NCBI GenBank assembly: GCA_947494195.1
Contig: CANLUC010000001.1
Coordinates: forward strand, 620,001-684,000
DNA: 64,000 nt
Direction: 5' to 3'
From: an uncultured Nesterenkonia sp.
GTDB lineage: Bacteria; Actinomycetota; Actinomycetes; Actinomycetales; Micrococcaceae
The notes beneath the pieces are model-generated. The model was not told where the DNA came from. It was given only the letters and a program-made list of their open reading frames with translations, and made no database searches. A program made the translations under genes and the position numbers. Positions 24,980-35,848 of the stretch are shown here, piece by piece. Numbering within the stretch: the stretch's first letter is position 1; every line of letters begins with the position of its first letter.

Positions 24980-27331
24980 TTATATCGCGGCTTCTTCGGC
25001 ACGGGCCTCGAATCTAACCATCATCGCCTTGAACCCCGGGGTGTTCGACTCCCTGGCCACCAGACCTCGGTGGGTCAGCGCATTGGCCTCCGGGTAATAG
25101 GCCGCCACGCAGCCTCGCGCCGTCGGGTAGGCGACGAGGTGGAAACGCTCGGCGCGGCGCTCCTCCCCCTGGAACACCGAGACCACGTCCACCAGGTCCC
25201 GGTCCGCGAAGCCGGTCTCCGCAAGGTCCTCGGGGTGGATCAGGATGACGCGACGCCCTCCGGAGATCCCCCGATACCGGTCATCGAGGCCGTAGAACGT
25301 GGTGTTGTACTGGTCGTGGGAGCGCATGGTCTGCAGCACCAGGTGGCCCTCCGGCGGGTCGAGATACTCCAGATCCCGCACCGTGAACCCTGCCTTGCCG
25401 TCGGCAGTGGCGAAGGATCGGTGATCGCGCGGTGGATTCGGGAGCACGAATCCCTGCTTGTCGCGCACGCGACGATTGAAGTCCTCGGTGCCCTCCACGA
25501 CCCGCGAGGCGTGGTCACGAATCACGTCGTAGTCCTCGGCCATCGCCTGCCAGTCGACCACGTGGTCGGGTCCGAAGATCGCTTCGGCCATGCGGGCGAT
25601 GATGACGGGCTCGGCGAGGAGGTGGTCGGAGACCGGCTCGAGCCGTCCCCGAGTGGAGCTGACCACCGACATGGAGTTCTCCACGGAGAGGAACTGTGCT
25701 CCGCCGGGGTGCTTGTCGTCGCGATCCGAACGTCCCAGCGTGGGCAGGATGATCGAGGTCTCCCCGTGCACCACGTGGGACCGATTCGGCTTGGTGGAGA
25801 TGTGCACGGTGAGCCCGGTCCGCTTCAGCCCTGCCTCCATCACCGCAGTGTCGGAGTTGGCGGCGGCGAGGTTGCCGCCCATGGAGACGAAGACATCGAC
25901 CTCTCCGGCGTGCATCGCTGACATTCCGTCGGTGGAGTCGTAGCCGTGCGCGCGTGGGGACGCGATGCCGAACTCGGCGTCGAGCCTGGCGAGGAAGGGC
26001 TCGGTGGGGCGCTCCCAGATGCCGAAGGTCCGGTCCCCCTGGACGTTGGAGTGTCCACGCACCGGGCAGGCGCCGGCTCCGGGCTTCCCGAAGTTTCCCT
26101 GCAGCAGCAGGAGATTGACGATCTCCTTGATCGTGTCCACAGAGTGCGGCTGCTGGGTCAGGCCGAGGGCCCAACAGAAGATGGTGGCCTTCGAGGCCGC
26201 CATGAGGTCGGCGACGTGTTCGATCTCGGGGCGCGCCAGGCCTGTGGCCCTCTCGATCTCGGCCCAGTCGATCGTGCTCCGGGCCGTCGCGTAGTCTTCG
26301 AACCCCTTGGTCTGGGACTCGATGAACTCGCGGTCCACCACGGAACCGGGATCGGCGGCTTCGCGCTGCAGCAGCAGGTGCCCGAGCGCCTGGAAGAGCG
26401 CCTGGTCTCCTCCCACTTTGATCTGCAGGAACTCGTCGCTGATCCGGTCTCCGTCCCCCACCATTCCCTTGACGGTCTGCGGGTCCTTGAAGCGCATCAG
26501 TCCGGCCTCCGGCAGCGGGTTCACCGCCACCACCTTGCCCCCGTTCTTCCGGGCTTGGGCGAGGGAGCCGAGCATGCGCGGATGGTTCGTGCCGGGGTTC
26601 TGGCCGACGACGAAGATGAGTTCGGAGTGTTCGATGTCCTGCAGCGAGACGGTCCCCTTGCCGATCCCGATCGTGGGGTTCAGCGCCGTGCCCGAGGACT
26701 CATGACACATGTTGGAGCAGTCGGGCAGGTTGTTGGTCCCCAGGCAGCGTGCGAGGAGCTGATACAGGAAGGCGGTCTCATTGGCCGTGCGGCCCGAGGT
26801 GTAGAACATGCAGCGCTCCGGCGTCGTCGCGCGGACATGCTCGCCGATCGTCTCGAAGGCCTCCGACCAGCTGATCGGCCGGTAGTGGGTCTCCCCCGCA
26901 CGGATCGCCATGGGGTGGGTGATCCTGCCTGACTGGCCCAGCCAGTATTCGGTCTTGGTCTCGAGCTCCGCGATGGAATGCTCCGCCCACCACTCGGGGG
27001 TCACGATCCTCGTGGTGGATTCCTCGGCGATCGCCTTGGCGCCGTTCTCGCAGAACTCCACCGGCTTGCGCGGCCCCTCGGTCGGCTCCGGCCAGGCGCA
27101 GCCGGGACAGTCCATGCCGCCTGACTGGTTGACCCGGTACATCGAGCGCACCGTCCGCGACAGGCCACCCTGGGCAAGTCCCCGAGCGAAGGAGACCTCC
27201 ACGGCCTTCATCCCGGCGGCATGGGTCTTGGGGTCGTGGACCTCGAGGTCAGCTTCGTCGATGTCCTTGAACGCCACGCTGCGTCCCCGGACGGAGTCGT
27301 CCTGGACCGTGTCCCTGCGCTTCTTGGTCAT
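24980..27331 (-). CDS. FdhF/YdeP family molybdopterin oxidoreductase
   Basis: 783 residues. Molybdopterin-binding blocks are visible: MFYTSGRTANETAFLYQLLA, DCSNMCHESSG, FVVGQNPGTNHPRML, CWALGLTQQPHSVDTIKEIV and the C-terminal dinucleotide-binding domain (about 650-780). Only a CPGCAWPEP Cys pair, plus a distant Cys at 93, marks the N-terminal Fe-S region, as in YdeP-type proteins rather than classical FdhF. The reaction, formate oxidation or another, is unproven. The FdhD, MoeA and MobA genes directly upstream would supply its cofactor. Confidence 0.92.
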   Translation of the reverse strand: MTKKRRDTVQDDSVRGRSVAFKDIDEADLEVHDPKTHAAGMKAVEVSFARGLAQGGLSRTVRSMYRVNQSGGMDCPGCAWPEPTEGPRKPVEFCENGAKAIAEESTTRIVTPEWWAEHSIAELETKTEYWLGQSGRITHPMAIRAGETHYRPISWSEAFETIGEHVRATTPERCMFYTSGRTANETAFLYQLLARCLGTNNLPDCSNMCHESSGTALNPTIGIGKGTVSLQDIEHSELIFVVGQNPGTNHPRMLGSLAQARKNGGKVVAVNPLPEAGLMRFKDPQTVKGMVGDGDRISDEFLQIKVGGDQALFQALGHLLLQREAADPGSVVDREFIESQTKGFEDYATARSTIDWAEIERATGLARPEIEHVADLMAASKATIFCWALGLTQQPHSVDTIKEIVNLLLLQGNFGKPGAGACPVRGHSNVQGDRTFGIWERPTEPFLARLDAEFGIASPRAHGYDSTDGMSAMHAGEVDVFVSMGGNLAAANSDTAVMEAGLKRTGLTVHISTKPNRSHVVHGETSIILPTLGRSDRDDKHPGGAQFLSVENSMSVVSSTRGRLEPVSDHLLAEPVIIARMAEAIFGPDHVVDWQAMAEDYDVIRDHASRVVEGTEDFNRRVRDKQGFVLPNPPRDHRSFATADGKAGFTVRDLEYLDPPEGHLVLQTMRSHDQYNTTFYGLDDRYRGISGGRRVILIHPEDLAETGFADRDLVDVVSVFQGEERRAERFHLVAYPTARGCVAAYYPEANALTHRGLVARESNTPGFKAMMVRFEARAEEAAI

Positions 27332-27335
27332 GATG

Positions 27336-28181
27336 TCAGATCCTTTGCTCCACGAGTTCGTCCACGTGGACGCGTTCAGGGTGGGTGTAGAGGTTGATCG
27401 AGCCGCCGCGGGAGAACCCGGCCAGCGCGAGCGCCGAGCGTTCGGCGAGGTCCGCTGCCAACGACGACGGCGCCCCGACCGCCGCGAGCATCTCGATGCC
27501 GGCCAGGGCTGCCTTCTGCACGAGTTCGAAGGAGGCCCGCCCGGAGACCTGCAGGACGGTGCCGCTCAGCGGAAGCCGCTCCTGGGTCAGCGCCCAGCCG
27601 ACCACCTTGTCCACCGCGTTGTGTCGTCCCACATCTTCGCGCAGGCACAGCAGCGTGCCCTCGGCGTCGAAGAGGGCCGCCGCGTGGACCCCGCCGGTCT
27701 TGCGGAACACCTGCTGTTCGGTGCGCATGAGCTCGGGCAGGCGCAGCAGGGTCGCGGCGTCGATGCGCAGCCGCGCTGGTCCCCGGGCGGGCAGGGTCTT
27801 CTCCACCGCGTCGATGGAGGTCGTCCCGCAGATGCCACAGGCTGAGGTGGTGAGCACGTTGCGGGCCTGCAGCCGGGTGGCCAGGGGCACCGGGGTGCCC
27901 AGCTCCGCATCGATCACGTTGTAGGTCTGATTTCCGAGCTCATCGGTGCCGGCGCAGTAGCGCAGGCTGCGCAGGTCCTCCCGGGTGGCGATGATTCCCT
28001 CAGCCACCAGGAATCCCGCGGCAAGTTCGAAGTCGTGCCCGGGTGTTCGCATGGTCACGGTGAAGGACTCCCCGCCCAGGCGCAGCTCCAGGGGCTCCTC
28101 CACCGCCAGCTGATCCACCTTGGCGAGGCTGCCCTCGGCTCGGATGGTGGTCACGCGTCGGCGTTGTGTGAGTCGACCCAT
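27336..28181 (-). CDS. fdhD: Formate dehydrogenase accessory sulfurtransferase
   Basis: 281 residues. The CxxC motif is CGICG (about residues 117-121), after TTSA; the conserved TGGVHAAALFD and REDVGRHNAVDKVVG blocks follow. FdhD passes sulfur from IscS to the bis-MGD cofactor of formate-dehydrogenase-type enzymes. Its ATG shares a base with the moeA stop (TGATG), and fdhF follows after 4 nt, so the three are translationally coupled. Confidence 0.96.
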   Translation of the reverse strand: MGRLTQRRRVTTIRAEGSLAKVDQLAVEEPLELRLGGESFTVTMRTPGHDFELAAGFLVAEGIIATREDLRSLRYCAGTDELGNQTYNVIDAELGTPVPLATRLQARNVLTTSACGICGTTSIDAVEKTLPARGPARLRIDAATLLRLPELMRTEQQVFRKTGGVHAAALFDAEGTLLCLREDVGRHNAVDKVVGWALTQERLPLSGTVLQVSGRASFELVQKAALAGIEMLAAVGAPSSLAADLAERSALALAGFSRGGSINLYTHPERVHVDELVEQRI

Positions 28182-29410
28182 CAGTATCCTCCCCTTCGCT
28201 GTCCCGGCACGTGAAGTCCCTGCAGCGCGTCTCCTGGTTCCGCGCCCTGGGGAGCAACGATGGCCAGCGCGTCCGCATCGGCGAGTCCCCGCATCATGTG
28301 GGAGCTGCTGTGCTCCAGCGGCACTGCACCCTCCGGGCCGATCCAGACGGGGAGCAGACGCACCCCGTGCTCGGCGCCGTGGATCCGCGTGCCGGCCGTG
28401 AGGTTCAGCCTACGCGTCCGTTCGGCCTCCGGAACACCCCTGAGTGCGGCGATCAGCGGGGCTCCCAGTGCTGCCAGCGCGGCGAACCCCGCCAGCGGAT
28501 TCCCGGGAAGACCCAGCAGGTGCACGGTCCCTGCGGAGCCCTGAAGCCGGGCGAGCACCGAGGGATGGCCGGGGCGCATGTCCACGGAATCCGCGAGCAG
28601 CTCGGCGCCGAGGCTTCGCAGGGCCGGGCGCAGCGAGTCGGCGCGGGAATGTGAGGTGCCCCCGCTGGTGAGGATCAGATCCGTCGCGCCGGCGTCGAGC
28701 AGCCGTGCAAGCTCACGCGCCAGGACCTCGGGATCGTCTCCGAGCCGGGTCGAGGCCACCGAGTCGGCGCCGATCTCGGTGAGCATCTCTGGCAGGGCGA
28801 GCCCGAAGACATCGCGCACCTGGCCGCCGGAGGGGATGCCATGGGTGATGACCTCTTCACCGGTGAGCACCACGTGGACCCTGGGACGCGGGACCACCGT
28901 GAGTCGATCGCAGCCGGCCACGGCGGCCACGGCGGCACGCGCCGGGGTCAGCAGCGTGCCGGCCGAGAGCACCTCGGTGCCCGCGGGACATTCGGTGCCG
29001 GCGGACCGGAGGTTGCGACGCGGTGCGGTGTCGGGACTCGGGTGCGCGGCGCGGAGCTGGTGAGCCTCAACGATTCCGTGTTCGCTGCGCAGCACCGAGA
29101 CGGTCCCCTGCGGCACGGGCGAGCCGGTGACCACTTCGGCCGCCTCACCGGGATTGAGCGGCGCGAGCTGTTGGACCGGACTGAGCGCAGCCTCGGCCCG
29201 CAGCATCCAGCGAGCGGGCCCGTGGGCATCCCCCATCGGGGCAGCAAGCGCCCACCCGTCCATCGCCGAGGTCGCCACATGGGGCACATCGTGAGCGGCG
29301 TGGACCGGCTCCGCGAGGATGTGCCCCGCGGCGTGCGCCAGCGGCACGCTCACCGCCGCCAGGGGCGCGACGGAGGCGGCGCGCGACCGCGCAGCGTCGA
29401 AGCTCAGCAT
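28181..29410 (-). CDS. moeA: Molybdopterin molybdotransferase
   Basis: 409 residues, usual MoeA length. Features include the HVATSAMDGWAL block (about 44-55), VVTGSPVPQGTVSVLRSE, the central LTSGGTSHSRADSL (DxLxxTSGGTS-like) and LLGLPGNPLAGFAAL. It inserts molybdate into MPT-AMP. First gene of the cofactor/enzyme operon unless DUF6457 upstream is cotranscribed; the gap to that gene is 76 nt. Confidence 0.95.
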   Translation of the reverse strand: MLSFDAARSRAASVAPLAAVSVPLAHAAGHILAEPVHAAHDVPHVATSAMDGWALAAPMGDAHGPARWMLRAEAALSPVQQLAPLNPGEAAEVVTGSPVPQGTVSVLRSEHGIVEAHQLRAAHPSPDTAPRRNLRSAGTECPAGTEVLSAGTLLTPARAAVAAVAGCDRLTVVPRPRVHVVLTGEEVITHGIPSGGQVRDVFGLALPEMLTEIGADSVASTRLGDDPEVLARELARLLDAGATDLILTSGGTSHSRADSLRPALRSLGAELLADSVDMRPGHPSVLARLQGSAGTVHLLGLPGNPLAGFAALAALGAPLIAALRGVPEAERTRRLNLTAGTRIHGAEHGVRLLPVWIGPEGAVPLEHSSSHMMRGLADADALAIVAPQGAEPGDALQGLHVPGQRRGGY

Positions 29411-29486
29411 CCGCGCCTACCTTCCGAGGCCCGCTGCGCCGAGCGCGGTCCCGGTCTCCGCCGGTCCACCGCCAGCCGCATCGCGA

Positions 29487-29792
29487 TCAGCCCACTGCTC
29501 CGGATCGACGCTCCAGGAGCTGGGAGGCGACGTTGGAGGCGGCTCGGGAAGCCGTGGCGAAGTCAGCCTGACCGGTGGCTTCGGCGAGACCGGCCACATA
29601 GCCGATGAGGTAGGTGGTCACGGGGGCCGCGGGGCGGACCACAGTGTGCGCCGCCTGCCCTGCCAACGCGAGGATCGCATCGACGTCGATCTGCACGCCG
29701 TCGATCTCAAGGTGGTGGGCGAGCTCCTTGACCCAGAGCTCGATGGACTCCCGGGCGTGGTCTTCTTCTTCTCTCATCCCGCCTTCTGTCAT
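29487..29792 (-). CDS. DUF6457 domain protein in molybdenum-cofactor cluster
   Basis: 101 residues, acidic and helical, with LDLWVKELAHHL-like start, DVDAILALAGQAAHTVVRPAAP and a TTYLIGYVAGLA segment. It matches the small DUF6457 proteins that sit beside mobA and moeA in many actinobacteria. No enzymatic motif is visible. Its conserved place between mobA and moeA suggests a cofactor-maturation or molybdoenzyme chaperone role, which is inference. Confidence 0.8.
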   Translation of the reverse strand: MTEGGMREEEDHARESIELWVKELAHHLEIDGVQIDVDAILALAGQAAHTVVRPAAPVTTYLIGYVAGLAEATGQADFATASRAASNVASQLLERRSGAVG

Positions 29793-29849
29793 GTCAGCTC
29801 CTTCGCCGATGCGCAGTGTGTTCGTCGTTCGCTCCAGAATCTCACAGCA

Positions 29850-30503
29850 TCACCGCGCGGCCGCACCCGGGAGCTCGATCCCCCACCGCAGGGCATCCTC
29901 GAACGTGTCGATATCGGCGGCGAGCTCCGCCGGGATCACGGGATGCACCACCGTGTCGGCGCCGTCGAGCCCGTCCAGCAGGGTGCGGACCCGGGCGTTC
30001 GCGACTCCCACCGGCCCCAGCTCCTGCGCGCGCCGCTGCAACCAGGGGGTGGACACCAAAGCGCACAGGTACTGCACTCGCCCAGAGCCATCCTGGGGAA
30101 GCACCGCATCCGCGGCAGGCGCTGCCTCCGACGCGGCGAGGAGCCACTCGATCAGCGGTCCGGGCGAGGCCAGATCCACTGCCAGGACCAGCGTCCAGCT
30201 TCGGTCCTCGCCGGACTGGCTGCTGTGCTGCAGGGCTCGGACACCGGCCAGGATTCCAGCGGCGGGGCCCGAGAAGGCTGGCGCCTCCTGGACGAGCTGC
30301 ACCGCCTCGGACACTTCAGCGCGAAGATGCGCAGGTCCGACGACGGCGGTGCGAATCTCTCGCCGGTCAAGCTCCTCCACCCACCGGCTCAAGAGCGTGC
30401 GGTGCCCGCGCATGAGCAGCGCCTTGTCCGCGCCGCCCAGTCGACTGCCGGTGCCGCCGGCGAGCAGGACCGCCTGCAGAGAGGGCTCAGCAGGCGCGGG
30501 CAT
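29850..30503 (-). CDS. mobA: Molybdenum cofactor guanylyltransferase
   Basis: 217 residues. The nucleotidyltransferase signature LLAGGTGSRLGGADKALL (about 14-31), VVGPAHLR, and VLAVDLASPGPLIEWL (DxD-like metal site replaced by AVDLASP) are present. It adds GMP to molybdopterin to form MGD, the cofactor form FdhF-type enzymes need. It overlaps the HNH gene's 3' end by 17 bp. Confidence 0.88.
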   Translation of the reverse strand: MPAPAEPSLQAVLLAGGTGSRLGGADKALLMRGHRTLLSRWVEELDRREIRTAVVGPAHLRAEVSEAVQLVQEAPAFSGPAAGILAGVRALQHSSQSGEDRSWTLVLAVDLASPGPLIEWLLAASEAAPAADAVLPQDGSGRVQYLCALVSTPWLQRRAQELGPVGVANARVRTLLDGLDGADTVVHPVIPAELAADIDTFEDALRWGIELPGAAAR

Positions 30504-30987
30504 GGCTCAGGAAGGGCATCCACACGTCGCGGGGCGCATCGAGTTCCACCGGCATCCAGACGTGGTGCGGCGGTGCCTGTGGGGTGATCGTGAGCGTCCA
30601 GCCGAGCTCGTCGAGAGTCTTGCTCCCTTTGCGTGCGTTGCAGGCTCCGCAGCAGGCCACCAGGTTCTCCCAGCTGGAGTCCCCGCCGCGGGCGCGAGGG
30701 ATGACATGGTCCACGGTCGCGGCCGGTCGCGAGCAGTAGGTGCACACGCGGCCATCGCGGCGCAGAATGCTCCTCCGCGAAGGGGCGGCGGGCGCGTGGC
30801 GGGCCACCCGCACATAGTGGTGGAGCAGGATCACCGCCGGTCGGGGCACCATCAGCGAGGGTGTTGCGATGGGGATGCGGTCCTCGGCCAGCACGCTGGC
30901 CTTGCCGCGCATGACCAATACAGCGGCACGACGCGACGTGACCACGCTCAGCGGCTCGTAGCCTGCGTTGAGCACCAGTGTGCGCAT
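30487..30987 (-). CDS. HNH endonuclease family protein
   Basis: 166 residues. The HNH core reads CTYCSRPAATVDHVIPRARGG, then WENLVACCGACNARKG, with two CxxC zinc pairs. The N-terminus begins LVLNAGYEPLSVVTSRRAAV, typical of the actinobacterial chromosomal HNH family close to RloB/DUF-type housekeeping nucleases. Its target is unknown. GGGAGCC upstream supports the ATG start. Confidence 0.9.
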   Translation of the reverse strand: MRTLVLNAGYEPLSVVTSRRAAVLVMRGKASVLAEDRIPIATPSLMVPRPAVILLHHYVRVARHAPAAPSRRSILRRDGRVCTYCSRPAATVDHVIPRARGGDSSWENLVACCGACNARKGSKTLDELGWTLTITPQAPPHHVWMPVELDAPRDVWMPFLSHARAC

Positions 30988-31131
30988 ATCGGGGCTCCCG
31001 TGCGTTCACCCCTGCTCGGGAAGCCGTGCCGCCGCATCGCGGGGTTCGGCCCGTCTCTCACAGGGTTCAACAGCTGTCCTGCTCTGCCTGTACAGGCTCA
31101 ATATAGACGCTGTGGCAGGGGAACAGAAAAA

Positions 31132-31171
31132 GCCGCAGGGCGCGATCCCTGATGGGATCGCGCCCTGCGGC
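31132..31171 (-). terminator. Strong intrinsic terminator of the NlpC/P60 gene
   Basis: A perfect 18-bp stem with a TGAT loop, followed on the minus strand by TTTTTCTGTT. It lies 25 nt past the stop of the NlpC/P60 gene. Confidence 0.88.
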
Positions 31172-31195
31172 CGAGGTTTGTTCAGTGCTGACGCG

Positions 31196-32077
31196 TCAGT
31201 TGGCGCTCAGGTACATGGTGTTCGACCAGTACGGGGAGTTTAGGGAGTACTGAATCGTTCCGACGCGGGGGTTGTTCGCGCCGATGAGCTGACCGTTGCC
31301 CACGTAGATGGCGGCGTGGCTGCCACCGTTCTGGATCACGATGTCACCCGGTGAGGGGGACGAGACCTGGCGCATGGAGCTCATCATGGCGTAGGTGCTG
31401 CGGGGTACGGAGACGCCGGCCTGGGCGTAGGCCCAGTTGATGAATCCGGAGCAGTCCCAGCCGTTGGTGGTGGTCCCGCCGTAGGAGTAGGGGTTGCCGA
31501 GGCCTGCGTATGCGGCGCCGACGATCGAGCCGTTGCCGCCGCTGGAAGCTGGTGCTGCGGCCTGGGCCGGCTCGGAGGAGGCGACCTGGGTATTGCCCGT
31601 GGCCGCCTGGCCGGTGTCGGCCTGCTGGGCCTGCTGCTGTGGCGCCTGCTGAGTCTGTGCCTGCTCTGCGGGAGCTTCCTGCTCGACCTGCGGGGAGGCG
31701 GGAACCACAGCGGCAGTCTCTTCGACGACTGGCTCCGGTTCCGGCTCGGGCTCCGGCGCGGGAGTGGAGGTGACCACCGGGCGGTCGAAGGAGAGCTCGA
31801 CCTCACGGGAGGCCGTCACGGCAACCGAAGAGGTGTTGCTGGCGCGCTCCACGCTGAGACCGGAGGCTGCCACCTCGAGGGTGGTGACCTCGGGGGTCTC
31901 GACGGCGGTGGATGCGTTGGCGGCGACTCCGGAGGTCATCACCAGGCCCGAAGCTGCCACGGCAACCGCGGCACCTCGTCCCACGGTGCCGGCGTTGGAT
32001 GCCACGGCCTGAGCCAGTGAAGGCTTGGCCTGGCGGCGCCGGTCACGGCGTGAGACGAAAGTCATGTTGTCAGTCAC
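31196..32077 (-). CDS. Secreted C40-family (NlpC/P60) peptidoglycan hydrolase
   Basis: 293 residues. A basic N-terminus and hydrophobic core (about 30-52) form the signal peptide. A long low-complexity Pro/Glu then Ala/Gln linker (about 105-180) leads to the NlpC/P60 domain (about 190-293) with catalytic Cys in GWDCSGFINW and His in GGSHAAIYVG. It cleaves D-Glu-mDAP-type or related peptide bonds in peptidoglycan. A leader of about 200 nt precedes it and a strong terminator follows, so it is monocistronic. Confidence 0.93.
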   Translation of the reverse strand: MTDNMTFVSRRDRRRQAKPSLAQAVASNAGTVGRGAAVAVAASGLVMTSGVAANASTAVETPEVTTLEVAASGLSVERASNTSSVAVTASREVELSFDRPVVTSTPAPEPEPEPEPVVEETAAVVPASPQVEQEAPAEQAQTQQAPQQQAQQADTGQAATGNTQVASSEPAQAAAPASSGGNGSIVGAAYAGLGNPYSYGGTTTNGWDCSGFINWAYAQAGVSVPRSTYAMMSSMRQVSSPSPGDIVIQNGGSHAAIYVGNGQLIGANNPRVGTIQYSLNSPYWSNTMYLSAN

Positions 32078-32320
32078 TTCTTGGAAACCTCTCCCTGTAA
32101 GTTGCGGGACTGCCTTCGTGAAGTGCGAGCCGGGAAGCTCACCATCTTCAGGTCTAGATTGACCGCGATGTCCCGCACCCTGCCTAGCGGTAGTTTTTTC
32201 GAACGGTCCCGGTCAGCGGCAGGAGGAGATCTGACTGGAGGAGCTTGCGACATCGGACAGCAGCCGCAGGCACGTGTACGACGGTATAACAGATCGATAA
32301 AATTGTCACGCTCAGGTCAC
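32078..32320 (-). promoter_or_regulatory. Promoter and long leader of the NlpC/P60 gene
   Basis: GCGTGA-17 bp-TATACC on the minus strand (32310-32282) is the likely promoter, giving a leader of about 200 nt with several potential stems. Cell-wall hydrolase genes in actinobacteria are often controlled by leader RNAs such as the c-di-AMP (ydaO) riboswitch, but I do not see that consensus here. The stretch 32321-32531 holds no gene or clear signal. Confidence 0.35.
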
Positions 32321-32531
32321 GGTCAGTGGAAAAAGGCCTGCCGTTGAGGTTCTCGTGTGGCCCCGTGAGCACCCGCCAATCTCCCGGAATCACGCTAAAC
32401 CAGCTGGTCAGAGCTGCTTCGAGCAATTCACCGGGGATCTCGGGAGAGATGACGGCGGTCCGATATCTTTGTGATCTTCTTCGCAATTGACCGTGACATC
32501 CCCGCAATCAGGGCTCATTCAGCGCACTCGA

Positions 32532-32554
32532 CCGCCGAGGTGCTAAGTCGGCGG
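32532..32554 (-). terminator. Hairpin after the dtxR-type gene
   Basis: CCGCCGA-9 nt-TCGGCGG, a 7-bp perfect stem starting 6 nt past the stop codon at 32560. No T-run. Confidence 0.45.
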
Positions 32555-32559
32555 GGTGC

Positions 32560-34610
<2,051 letters not shown>

Positions 34611-34633
34611 GCCGAGGCCGAGCGGGACGGCTG

Positions 34634-34677
34634 CCGGGTCGAACCGGCCGGTACGACCGACTGCCGAGTCGACCCGG
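34634..34677. terminator. Inverted repeat between serC and DUF3027
   Basis: CCGGGTCGA and TCGACCCGG, perfect 9-bp arms with a 26-nt loop, lie between convergent genes. Possible terminator. Confidence 0.4.
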
Positions 34678-34694
34678 ACGGGATGACGGGAGGC

Positions 34695-35093
34695 TCAGTC
34701 CTCGCCGGACTCTGCCTGCTCCACCCGATGGGCTTCCTTCTCCTCGTCGTTCATGCGCTCGAGCCAGGGCACCCACTCCGGTGCGATGAGAGCGTCTTCA
34801 CCGGGGAGCAGCCCCAGCTCGCAGACGGTGACCGTCTTGGAACGCGGAGCGCGCGCCACGGTGACGAACCACTCCCAGCCGCGGTAGCCGGGCTTGTCTG
34901 CGGCGAAGCGGTGAGTGAGCAGACGGTCGGCCTCGGCGCTGACGCTCAGGTGCGCGCCGATCTGCGAAACGTCGGTGATCTCAGCGAGCGCCGCGCGGGC
35001 GAAGTCGACAGCTTCCGCCAGGGTCGGATCGGCCTTGGGCTTCGCGGTCCGGCGTGGGCGTGACGCGGGCTCGGTGGTGGTGGTCTCAGTCAT
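34695..35093 (-). CDS. DUF3027 family protein
   Basis: 132 residues. The family core is clear: HRFAADKPGYRGWEWFVTVA followed by RAPRSKTVTVCELGLLPG and a LIAPEWVPW motif. Function is unknown. It follows the long cold-shock gene with only 2 nt between stop and start, a pairing conserved in actinobacteria, so the two are translationally linked and may act together in RNA or nucleic-acid handling; this is inference. Confidence 0.88.
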   Translation of the reverse strand: MTETTTTEPASRPRRTAKPKADPTLAEAVDFARAALAEITDVSQIGAHLSVSAEADRLLTHRFAADKPGYRGWEWFVTVARAPRSKTVTVCELGLLPGEDALIAPEWVPWLERMNDEEKEAHRVEQAESGED

Positions 35094-35095
35094 GA

Positions 35096-35479
35096 TCAGG
35101 CATCAAACTCGTCGGCCACACGGCGCAGCATGGCGGCGATCTTCTTGGACTGGGCCGTCTGCGGGTAGTGCCCGTTGCGCAGCTGGCCGGTGGAGTTGTC
35201 CAGCACGTTCACCAGATCCTGAACAAGCTCCGCCATCTCCTCGGCGGGCTTGCGCGAGGCCCGGGCCACCGAGGGCGCCTCTTCGAGGAGACGAACAGAC
35301 AGCGCCTGCTTGCCGCGACGGCCATCGGCGATGCCGTACTCCATGCGCGCACCGGCCTTGACGCTGGGAACTCCCGCGGGCAGGGCGGAGGAGTGCAGGA
35401 ACACTTCCTGACCGTCATCTGACGTCAGGAAGCCGAAGCCCTTCTCGGCGTCGAACCACTTCACTTTCCCGGTTGGCAC
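35096..35479 (-). CDS. Long cold-shock domain protein (127 aa)
   Basis: An N-terminal cold-shock domain (about 1-68; GKVKWFDAEKGFGFL and EVFLHSSAL) is joined to a helical C-terminal extension of about 60 residues (EEMAELVQDLVNVLDNSTGQ, KKIAAMLRRVADEFDA). The extension is typical of the actinobacterial CspB-like branch and absent from CspA at 24604. Immediately upstream of DUF3027 on the same strand. Confidence 0.92.
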   Translation of the reverse strand: MPTGKVKWFDAEKGFGFLTSDDGQEVFLHSSALPAGVPSVKAGARMEYGIADGRRGKQALSVRLLEEAPSVARASRKPAEEMAELVQDLVNVLDNSTGQLRNGHYPQTAQSKKIAAMLRRVADEFDA

Positions 35480-35583
35480 GGTGCTCTTACCTCATGAATC
35501 GTTGGAGATGGGTACTGATGATCAAGGCCTCCAGAGTACCGCCGTAGACGCCCGAGCCAGAACCCGCGCGCTAGAATCGACCC

Positions 35584-35847
35584 ATGTCCACTTCCACCAG
35601 CGCATCCCTGAGCGGTGAGAGCCCGCGCGCCGTCTCCCGCGCATCAGCAGCGCTGCTGTGGTCCGGCACGGTGGTGGCCGGCGTCTCCGGCCTCGCGCTG
35701 GCGGCCATCCTGGTGATGTATTTCCTGCAGACCCAACCTCATCCCGCGGTGTACGCCGTCGGCCTCTGGGGCCTGCCGCTCGGCTTCGTGCTGATGCTGG
35801 CGCACCTGATGCTCTCGGCGGGGCGCCGTCGTCGCGGCCTCGGCTGA
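35584..35847 (+). CDS. Small two-TM membrane protein
   Basis: 87 residues with two hydrophobic segments (about 23-47 and 56-77) and a basic C-terminus (GRRRRGLG). No family recognised. A TAGAAT box (35572-35577) ends 6 nt before the ATG, which indicates a leaderless transcript. The stop codon is 1 nt before the GTG of the helicase-partner gene, so it heads that operon. Confidence 0.75.
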   Translation: MSTSTSASLSGESPRAVSRASAALLWSGTVVAGVSGLALAAILVMYFLQTQPHPAVYAVGLWGLPLGFVLMLAHLMLSAGRRRRGLG

Positions 35848-35848
35848 A

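Noticed and set aside
25946-26932. 328-codon plus-strand open frame
   Set aside because: Antisense to the FdhF/YdeP gene.
32078-32320. c-di-AMP (ydaO) riboswitch upstream of the NlpC/P60 gene
   Set aside because: Expected from the gene type, but the conserved GAA/GGGGGAACC-type blocks are not visible in the leader.
34621-34680. Possible small repeat family near serC
   Set aside because: The similarity of the two halves is explained by the inverted repeat called as a terminator candidate.
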